The translations under genes and the position numbers were made by a program. 5,465 nt of DNA from Thiotrichaceae bacterium (lineage in GTDB: Bacteria > Pseudomonadota > Gammaproteobacteria > Thiotrichales > Thiotrichaceae), in NCBI GenBank assembly GCA_027024625.1, contig JALVRY010000200.1:1-5465 (forward strand). Reading direction: 5' to 3'. The notes under the pieces were generated by a model that did not search any database, was not told the DNA's origin, and saw nothing but the letters and a program-made list of their open reading frames with translations. Position 1 is the stretch's first letter. Each line of letters begins with the position of its first letter. Below are positions 1 through 4,528 of this stretch, piece by piece.

Positions 1-38
1 ATCAATAAGAGGGCTGCTAATATGTAAACGGTATTCAT
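1..38 (-). CDS. Start of a membrane or secreted protein, cut by the window edge
   Basis: Only the first 12 full codons are visible, reading MNTVYILAALLL and continuing off the left edge. The residues are hydrophobic from position 4 on, as in a signal peptide or first membrane segment. A purine-rich GAGAG lies 7 bases before the ATG and can serve as ribosome site. It follows the 124-residue membrane protein after a 45-base gap, which contains a weak AT-rich inverted repeat (54-59 against 64-69) without a T-run. It is probably a further member of the membrane-protein cluster. With so little visible, no family can be named. Confidence 0.5.
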   Translation of the reverse strand, partial: MNTVYILAALLL

Positions 39-83
39 AATATTTCTCTCGATATTATCTTTTGATAATTTTTAAATTTGTTG

Positions 84-458
84 TTAACTCAGCATTCCAG
101 CGACTAATAAACCGCTGAAAAATAAGAAAGCGTAGGCATAAGCGGACTGGTTTATCGCAGTGTGAAACACACGGGCAAGCCCTAGAGCGACAACGACAAT
201 AGGTAGACTCATGACTTGATAATGAAGGCTGACTCCCTCAGCAAATAAGCCAAAATACACAACGATGATTAACCACCAGCCATAAGCAAAGGCGACCAGT
301 AGAAACTTGATAACCGCTATTTTGTCGATAGGCTCGGCTATTTCTGCGGTGCGAGTGCTAGCCTCTGGATTATCTGCGGTGTGGACTAGGGCGTTTTGCT
401 CTTGGTGAAGCTCATACAGGGCTAGGTCGTGTAGGTCTTGAGAACTTAACTCAGACAT
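84..458 (-). CDS. Small three-pass membrane protein, unknown function
   Basis: The 124-residue product has a polar, acidic N-terminal tail (about residues 1-45) and then three hydrophobic stretches at about 48-71, 82-98 and 105-123. An inner-membrane protein with a cytoplasmic N-tail is likely. Its ATG lies inside the 3' end of the preceding membrane-protein gene (8-base overlap, ATGTCTGA), with GGAGGT about 8 bases upstream, so the two are probably translated together. I do not recognise the family. Lying downstream of a rolling-circle replication gene beside other small membrane proteins, it could be a virion membrane component of an inovirus- or corticovirus-like element, or a host-membrane modifier; this is inference. 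Confidence 0.8.
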   Translation of the reverse strand: MSELSSQDLHDLALYELHQEQNALVHTADNPEASTRTAEIAEPIDKIAVIKFLLVAFAYGWWLIIVVYFGLFAEGVSLHYQVMSLPIVVVALGLARVFHTAINQSAYAYAFLFFSGLLVAGMLS

Positions 459-648
459 GGTTTAGCACCTCCAATTCATAGAAGTTTAGCAATACAGAAA
501 TAAGCTGTACCAATAGTGCTAATCCAATGAGATAAATTCCTTGCAGAATAATCTTGTGCTTGCTGTGACTCACACCAAAGGAAGCCCGACCAATACCTAG
601 ACCTGCAAGTAAGCAGGTAAGCCATAATAGGACCAATGAAGTACTCAT
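451..648 (-). CDS. 65-residue two-pass membrane protein
   Basis: The product is strongly hydrophobic, with two predicted membrane segments (about 4-20 and 33-54) joined by a short basic loop containing SHSKHK (27-32). This loop would favour a cytoplasmic position between the helices. AGAGGG lies just upstream of the ATG. The start shares an ATGA with a possible 31-residue ORF before it, and the end overlaps the 124-residue membrane gene by 8 bases. Such small paired membrane proteins are common near the replication gene of filamentous and membrane-containing phages, but no signature residues identify this one. Function unknown. Confidence 0.75.
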   Translation of the reverse strand: MSTSLVLLWLTCLLAGLGIGRASFGVSHSKHKIILQGIYLIGLALLVQLISVLLNFYELEVLNHV

Positions 649-740
649 AATGAAAGCCCTCTTGTGTGTAGAGCTTCAAAAGGGAATAGGGCTGTGATTT
701 GCCGTATATCAATAAGATACGTTATGATTAAAACTCGCAT
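645..740 (-). CDS. Possible 31-residue small ORF before the membrane genes
   Basis: The frame from the ATG at 740 encodes MRVLIITYLIDIRQITALFP and 11 more residues. AGAGGT lies 7 bases before the ATG, and the stop forms an ATGA with the next start, exactly as at most other junctions of this operon. Those two features are the only support. The frame stays open further upstream (to 884), but that longer start overlaps the replication gene and lacks a ribosome site. It could be a real leader peptide or small protein coupling translation to the 65-residue gene, or a chance ORF. Confidence 0.35.
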   Translation of the reverse strand: MRVLIITYLIDIRQITALFPFEALHTRGLSL

Positions 741-777
741 GTGTGTTACCTCTGAAAGTAAATTTGCATGTGAAAAC

Positions 778-805
778 GCTGCGGATTGTTGTCGCAATCC
801 GTAGC
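778..805. terminator. Hairpin after the replication gene, possible minus-strand terminator
   Basis: Eleven-base arms (778-788 and 795-805) pair around a 6-base loop with one non-Watson-Crick position. On the minus strand the hairpin is followed by GTTTT, a weak U-run, so it could attenuate transcription between the replication gene and the membrane genes. A single-strand origin or packaging hairpin is the main alternative, since elements with HUH initiators often keep such structures next to rep. The surrounding 118 bases (741-858) hold nothing else that I can support. Confidence 0.45.
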
Positions 806-858
806 ACCTTATAAATTTTCTTGTTTTCTGATTTCTTTCTGTTTTTTCTAACTTTCCT

Positions 859-2547
859 TTAATAATTTCTCCTGATTTTTTCATCTGATTTTGGGTTTTT
901 AATCCTCTCCGTACAGTTAACTACAGAACTCCAAGAGGTGCGGAATTCTGGCTCAGTAGAAAAATTTAATTCTTGTGCGGGGGCTTCATAAGCATCTTGC
1001 AATAATCGCTGAATGCCACGCTCCACGCTTTCTGCGGGTAAAGTAGGGGAGGGGTTTTCATCATCGGCTTTGTATTGGATTGTCCAATTTTTCAAACGGG
1101 TTTCTATTACTAGCCCTGTTACCATTACGCCTTTAACATGCTCCACTAGCTCCCCGTATTTGTTCAATTTGACTTCACCAGTTTCATCATCCACGGGAAT
1201 ATCACGGGCGGTTCTAATGGGTTGATCTTTAAATGGGGTATTTGTACCGCCTTGAGCCTCTAGGTAGGCTTTCCAGTCGCCACTATCCGCAGCTTTTCTG
1301 GCTTTTTCGATTAGCTCATTAGTTTGCTCACCTTCTAAGCGTCTTAACTCACGCCAGACAGTGATAGAACTACCGCCTATTTGTTGAAATTGACGAATCC
1401 CCCAAATAGAAGCCCATGCCCTAACCCGTTGAGCCGTTTCATTAATGGGTTTACCTGTTTCATCGTCGTTTTCACCTTCCATACAAAAACCATCAATATT
1501 TTTAGCGATGTATTTAGCGATATAGCCCGTTGCAGAACCCTTTTTAGGGTCGATGGCTTCCACGGTAAAGCGGTGCTTATTTGCTCCTAGTTCTGTACCG
1601 TCTTCATGCAAGGCATAACTTTTGAGAATATTTCTTACTTTGATTTTCTGTGCTTCTGGCATGTACAAAAGAATATGCCAATGGGGGCAAGCGTCCGCGT
1701 GTGGTTCAGCGATACGAAAACCATAAACACTTAAACCGTCACGTTTTAATTTTGCTCGGATTCTTGCCCAAAGCGGTGATAAATATTCTTGCTGAACTTT
1801 TCGCGGTGTCCAGCCGTTATATTTGCTAGAGCTTGGGTGATATTTTGATGGAACAGTAATTGTGTAAAATTCTGCAATATGCCCCTTTGCAATAGCGTAT
1901 TGCTCAAAACCCTGCAAACGGTTCATTAACTCAGCACGTTTTACCGCAGGATTCGCAGTAGAGCCTTTAATGATGTCCAGCATATCGACACTTTCACCAT
2001 CTTCATTAATGGCTTCCATCTTTGTCATCATATCCAAGGAGCGGGCATATCTGGATAGGACTTTCTCAAGGCTATATGAGGTGATATAGGGCTGTTTCCA
2101 CTTACGCACTAAACCAAAGTGAATCCCTGCCTCTTCAAAATCACGATCATGTTTAGCCATTAGCTGACCACGCCACCAACATTCATCAAGCAAACGGGAT
2201 TTTAAACCCTCCTCTGTTTCATGTTTTGGTGTATCTATGCCGTTATCTGCTAATAAGACTAAGCCCGCATCTAGTCCAGAATGATGAATAATACGGTGGG
2301 CATGTTTTGATAATCTGTCGGCTTTTTTGCGTATATCTTCATCTTCATGTCTTAAAAAACGCTTAGTCTTTGCAAACTTCTTTACTTGCAATAAGTTTAG
2401 ATTTGCATCCTGTCGAGAGTCTTTATATTTACGCTGATAATCCGCCAATAAATCAATATGATAGGCTTGTGGTACGCATGAAAGCGTATCCGCAATATGA
2501 TCATCATCAAGGGGCTGAATAGCAATATTTAGAAAAGGATGGCTCAT
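859..2547 (-). CDS. HUH replication endonuclease, phage GPA (P2 gene A) family
   Basis: This 562-residue protein is a rolling-circle replication initiator that nicks one strand of the origin and becomes covalently joined to its 5' end. Visible motifs are the motif-1 strand FYTITVPSKYH (227-237), the metal-binding HUH motif PHWH (H289, H291) preceded by YGFRIAEPHADAC (275-287), and the paired tyrosines of GYIAKYIAKN (Y342, Y346) expected of a two-tyrosine initiator. The length lies between small plasmid Reps and the roughly 760-residue P2 A protein. The ATG shares an ATGA with the preceding gene and has AGGGGG upstream. The same superfamily includes the P12 protein of corticovirus PM2 and Reps of several satellites, so family membership does not settle the element type. 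The catalytic core looks intact. The nick site should lie nearby; the hairpin/direct-repeat region at 5008-5109 and the hairpin at 778-805 are candidates. Confidence 0.95.
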   Translation of the reverse strand: MSHPFLNIAIQPLDDDHIADTLSCVPQAYHIDLLADYQRKYKDSRQDANLNLLQVKKFAKTKRFLRHEDEDIRKKADRLSKHAHRIIHHSGLDAGLVLLADNGIDTPKHETEEGLKSRLLDECWWRGQLMAKHDRDFEEAGIHFGLVRKWKQPYITSYSLEKVLSRYARSLDMMTKMEAINEDGESVDMLDIIKGSTANPAVKRAELMNRLQGFEQYAIAKGHIAEFYTITVPSKYHPSSSKYNGWTPRKVQQEYLSPLWARIRAKLKRDGLSVYGFRIAEPHADACPHWHILLYMPEAQKIKVRNILKSYALHEDGTELGANKHRFTVEAIDPKKGSATGYIAKYIAKNIDGFCMEGENDDETGKPINETAQRVRAWASIWGIRQFQQIGGSSITVWRELRRLEGEQTNELIEKARKAADSGDWKAYLEAQGGTNTPFKDQPIRTARDIPVDDETGEVKLNKYGELVEHVKGVMVTGLVIETRLKNWTIQYKADDENPSPTLPAESVERGIQRLLQDAYEAPAQELNFSTEPEFRTSWSSVVNCTERIKNPKSDEKIRRNY

Positions 2548-2783
2548 GCTTTGCCCCCTATCTCGTAATGCTCTAAAAAGGCGATGATTTCATTTAGTGA
2601 GTCATAACCATTAAATACCGTGAATTCGTTTGTCATTTCTCCACGAATAACGCCTTGATAGCTTTGATTAGACTTGTCTAGCTTGTTTTGTAGTTGGGTA
2701 ATCCATGCGACTAATACGCCTGTTTTAGTGTGGCTTACTGTCCATGAGTCGATGCTTTGTTGTTTTAGCTGCAGATGGCTCAT
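2544..2783 (-). CDS. 79-residue protein of unknown function, coupled to rep
   Basis: I do not recognise this soluble protein. It has a Gln- and Ser-rich start and a middle that looks like a small alpha/beta fold, with FTVFNGYDSLNEIIAFLEHY (about 54-73) suggesting a strand followed by an amphipathic helix. The ATG at 2783 is preferred over the in-frame TTG two codons earlier, because GGAGG sits 7 bases from the ATG but too close to the TTG. It overlaps the lipoprotein gene and the replication gene by 4 bases each (ATGA), so it is made together with the initiator. A replication accessory role is possible but rests on position only. Confidence 0.75.
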   Translation of the reverse strand: MSHLQLKQQSIDSWTVSHTKTGVLVAWITQLQNKLDKSNQSYQGVIRGEMTNEFTVFNGYDSLNEIIAFLEHYEIGGKA

Positions 2784-2947
2784 TTGCAACCCTCCACCGC
2801 TAAATCATTGGGGTAATAACCTATGGTGTTATAGACACTGCATCGCATGTCATTAGAGGCATTGCCTACGCTGGTGCTAGGCACTAAACAGCCTGACATT
2901 GCAAATACCAAAAAGAGAACAGCTAAGACTAGGGGGATGTGCTTCAT
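2780..2947 (-). CDS. Small 55-residue lipoprotein
   Basis: The frame encodes MKHIPLVLAVLFLVFAMSGC followed by 35 residues. A short positively charged start, a hydrophobic core and a lipobox (MSGC, with C20 as the lipidated cysteine) point to a type II signal peptide. Mature residues C36 and C54 could form a disulfide in the periplasm. GGAGGTG lies 5 bases upstream of the ATG, and both ends share ATGA overlaps with their neighbours, so this is a genuine operon member despite its size. Small phage lipoproteins often act in superinfection exclusion or lysis (Rz1-like), but the proline-rich tail of Rz1 and an Rz partner are absent. Function unknown. Confidence 0.8.
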   Translation of the reverse strand: MKHIPLVLAVLFLVFAMSGCLVPSTSVGNASNDMRCSVYNTIGYYPNDLAVEGCK

Positions 2948-3222
2948 GATTGCACCTCCACTGCTAGATCATCGTTTGAGACAAATTCACTTGCACTAAT
3001 ATCATGCTGTTTTAACTTAGTCGCCAATGTGCCACGGTGAATACCTGCTATCTTTGCTGCTTGGGTTTGATTGCCTTGAGTGAGGTTCAACAACTCACAT
3101 AAGAACGCGGGTTCAACCTCGTTTTTTAAGCCTTGGTAGACTTCACGGGTTGGGTTGCCTAAGCTATCTTTTGCTTTAACAATCGAGCTTATATTAATTG
3201 CTAAGATGGTATCTCGGCTCAT
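2944..3222 (-). CDS. Fis-like DNA-binding regulator
   Basis: The 92-residue protein has a C-terminal half closely resembling the Fis helix-turn-helix: EVEPAFLCELLNLTQGNQTQ (35-54), then AAKIAGIHRGTLATKL (55-70). E. coli Fis has the matching pattern of EVEQPLL, RGNQT and GINRGTL. Fis dimers bend DNA and act in inversion, excision, transcription and replication control. This protein is close to Fis in length, but its N-terminal part differs, and it carries an extra acidic tail (80-92) after the HTH. It may compete with host Fis or shape DNA at the element's origin or promoters (inference). GGAGGTG precedes the ATG, and ATGA overlaps tie it to both neighbours. Confidence 0.85.
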   Translation of the reverse strand: MSRDTILAINISSIVKAKDSLGNPTREVYQGLKNEVEPAFLCELLNLTQGNQTQAAKIAGIHRGTLATKLKQHDISASEFVSNDDLAVEVQS

Positions 3223-3437
3223 GCCAACACCTCCACATTGTAATTATCTGTGTGGCTGTTATTGCCGATGCTATACAGTTCTTGATCTTGATTCGTTTCA
3301 ATATCCAGACTCCACACCTCTGCTAAACTGCCCTGATTTGTGCTGATATAGTGCTTGGCTTCTGCAATGGCTTTTTTGAGCTTTGAAACCTCTTCCATGT
3401 AGATTAGATAGGTTTTAGTTTTGCTATTTTCACTCAT
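3219..3437 (-). CDS. 72-residue acidic protein, unknown
   Basis: The product has a helical, lysine-rich N-terminal half (YMEEVSKLKKAIAEAKHY, 13-30) and an acidic, Asn/Gln-rich C-terminal half. No motif or family is recognised. The ATG at 3437 is chosen over an in-frame GTG three codons upstream because it forms the ATGA overlap usual in this operon and has GGGAG about 8 bases before it. It lies between the AlpA-like and Fis-like regulators, so a regulatory partner role is conceivable, but nothing in the residues shows it. Confidence 0.7.
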   Translation of the reverse strand: MSENSKTKTYLIYMEEVSKLKKAIAEAKHYISTNQGSLAEVWSLDIETNQDQELYSIGNNSHTDNYNVEVLA

Positions 3438-3661
3438 GATCTGCACTCCCGTTTCATTTGCTCCATCCAGTCATTAAGTTCGTTTTGACTCCAAACGGTT
3501 GTTTTTTCTGTTAAGCGTATGGATTGTGGAAACTTGCCCTCTTTCATCCAACGATGAATGGTTGTGCTGGATAAACCACAAAGCTTGATTACACTTGGTT
3601 TTTTTAGAAAGCAGTCTGGTGTTGTTGTCGTTGATTGACTTGTATTTGTATCAGTGGTCAT
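3434..3661 (-). CDS. AlpA-like helix-turn-helix regulator
   Basis: This 75-residue protein fits the AlpA / phage excisionase-like winged helix family. After a Thr/Ser-rich tail, PSVIKLCGLSSTTIHRWMKE (22-41) gives the helix-turn-helix, GKFPQSIRL (42-50) the usual turn and strand, and W57 with ELNDWMEQ (61-68) the closing helix. AlpA of cryptic prophage CP4-57 activates its integrase gene, and relatives act as activators or excision factors in satellites and P4-like islands. No integrase is visible here, so its target may be outside the window or one of the promoters of this operon. GGAGG sits 7 bases before the ATG; the gene overlaps both neighbours by ATGA. Confidence 0.88.
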   Translation of the reverse strand: MTTDTNTSQSTTTTPDCFLKKPSVIKLCGLSSTTIHRWMKEGKFPQSIRLTEKTTVWSQNELNDWMEQMKRECRS

Positions 3662-3990
3662 AGCTGAACCTCCTTAAATAATCTTGCTAGGTTTGCTTTC
3701 TGTTGCTTCCAGCCTGTGTATTTACTCACTAGTCTTTTTGATGTGCCTAGCACGTCTCTAATGATGGATTTCCAATACTTAGCCGTTTTGGTTTCTGGTT
3801 TTACTGCTTGAGAAAAATAGTTTTCAGGTAGCAACACATAGGGAGCATTATTATTTTGCACAAGGTTTAAAACAGATAGTTGATGCTGTTCAGGGGTACG
3901 CCAACATTCACAAGCAGGGGACATAAATACATCGAGGTATTTTTGTTTGATGGGTTGGGTAGTTGCGGGGGTTGTATTGGCTGGTTTCAT
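3658..3990 (-). CDS. 110-residue protein of unknown function
   Basis: I do not recognise the family. The N-terminus is low-complexity and Thr/Pro/Gln-rich (1-15). The middle contains CECW (27-30) and YVLLPENYFS (51-60). The C-terminal 45 residues are strongly basic (KSIIRDVLGTSKRLVSKYTGWKQQ within 74-97), as in a nucleic-acid-binding helix region. GGGAGGT precedes the ATG and the gene is locked into the operon by 4-base overlaps at both ends. Its place before the AlpA-like gene and its basic tail allow a DNA- or RNA-binding role, but this is inference from charge only. Confidence 0.72.
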   Translation of the reverse strand: MKPANTTPATTQPIKQKYLDVFMSPACECWRTPEQHQLSVLNLVQNNNAPYVLLPENYFSQAVKPETKTAKYWKSIIRDVLGTSKRLVSKYTGWKQQKANLARLFKEVQL

Positions 3991-4091
3991 GCGACACCTC
4001 CCAAACTCTCAGCAAAGAAGTAGAAAAACTCCAGTGATGAAAGCATGAAAATAGCCAGTAGCACGGCAATAATGAGACTGATTCTGATCAT
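3987..4091 (-). CDS. 34-residue single-pass membrane peptide
   Basis: The frame reads MIRISLIIAVLLAIFMLSSL and 14 further residues (EFFYFFAESLGGVA). It is one continuous hydrophobic helix with a single early arginine, so it should insert in the inner membrane with the N-terminus inside. ATGA overlaps at both ends and GGCGGTGG before the ATG make it part of the operon rather than spacer; without it, this junction would be the only sizeable gap between 2544 and 4528. A toxin-like, exclusion or coat peptide are all possible and cannot be separated by sequence alone. Confidence 0.6.
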   Translation of the reverse strand: MIRISLIIAVLLAIFMLSSLEFFYFFAESLGGVA

Positions 4092-4528
4092 TCTGCCACC
4101 GCCTTATTTTTCTTAATGGCTTGATGCAAGCTTTTGATTTCTTGTTGATAGCGGGCGTTTAGGCTCTGACTTTCTTCAATGTCTGCTTGTGCTTGTTTGA
4201 GGGATTTTTCTAATTGATAACGCTGTGATACCAGCTCCTCGTGCATGACTTGCACGGCTGATACTTGTCGTATAATGGTTTCAGAAAAACCGATGATTGA
4301 ACTTGCTGGGAGTTGTACTTGCTCTTTTGCGTTCAGTTCGTTGGTAATTTCTTGAACGTACTCGCAAGAGGCTAGGATATTGGCAATACTGCAATCTATT
4401 TCATCCGTTAATCGGACATGAAAAGGGTGTGCTGCATCGCAGAGTTTTTTATAAAAATCGGGGGATAGTTCAGGCGTAGAGTTACGCTGAATTTTAGGCG
4501 AAACGCCAGTTTGATTATTGCTACACAT
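4088..4528 (-). CDS. 146-residue protein with C-terminal coiled coil
   Basis: The family is not recognised. The N-terminal 95 residues are mixed, with four cysteines (C2, C30, C46, C55). Residues 96-140 form a long charged helix rich in Q, E, K and L (LVSQRYQLEKSLKQAQADIE, then repeats of the same character), a probable coiled coil for oligomerisation. The start is set by AAAGGAG (4536-4542) 7 bases before the ATG. That ribosome site lies inside a repeat whose antisense copy is 60-85 bases upstream in the same transcript, so translation may be blocked by an antisense RNA. In P1 the gene in the corresponding position is icd, but this protein shows no evident similarity to Icd that I can see. 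Confidence 0.78.
   Translation of the reverse strand: MCSNNQTGVSPKIQRNSTPELSPDFYKKLCDAAHPFHVRLTDEIDCSIANILASCEYVQEITNELNAKEQVQLPASSIIGFSETIIRQVSAVQVMHEELVSQRYQLEKSLKQAQADIEESQSLNARYQQEIKSLHQAIKKNKAVAE

Noticed and set aside
476..712. Alternative minus-strand frame over the 65-residue membrane gene
   Set aside because: No ribosome site or operon overlap; the 65-residue frame has both and encodes coherent membrane helices.
645..884. 79-residue version of the small ORF before the membrane genes
   Set aside because: The start at 884 overlaps rep by 26 bases without a ribosome site and the frame reads through a hairpin. Only the 31-residue form from 740 has some support.
1013..1225. Open frame on the plus strand within the replication gene
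   Set aside because: It is antisense to a clearly conserved HUH initiator, has no convincing ribosome site, and its product shows no domain.
1381..1590. Second plus-strand open frame within the replication gene
   Set aside because: Also antisense to rep; the frame mirrors conserved rep codons covering the paired-tyrosine region.
2674..2856. Plus-strand open frame across the 79-residue gene and the lipoprotein gene
   Set aside because: It runs across two coupled minus-strand genes with good ribosome sites and has none itself.
3155..3346. Plus-strand open frame across the Fis-like gene start
   Set aside because: Antisense to two supported genes and without a ribosome site.
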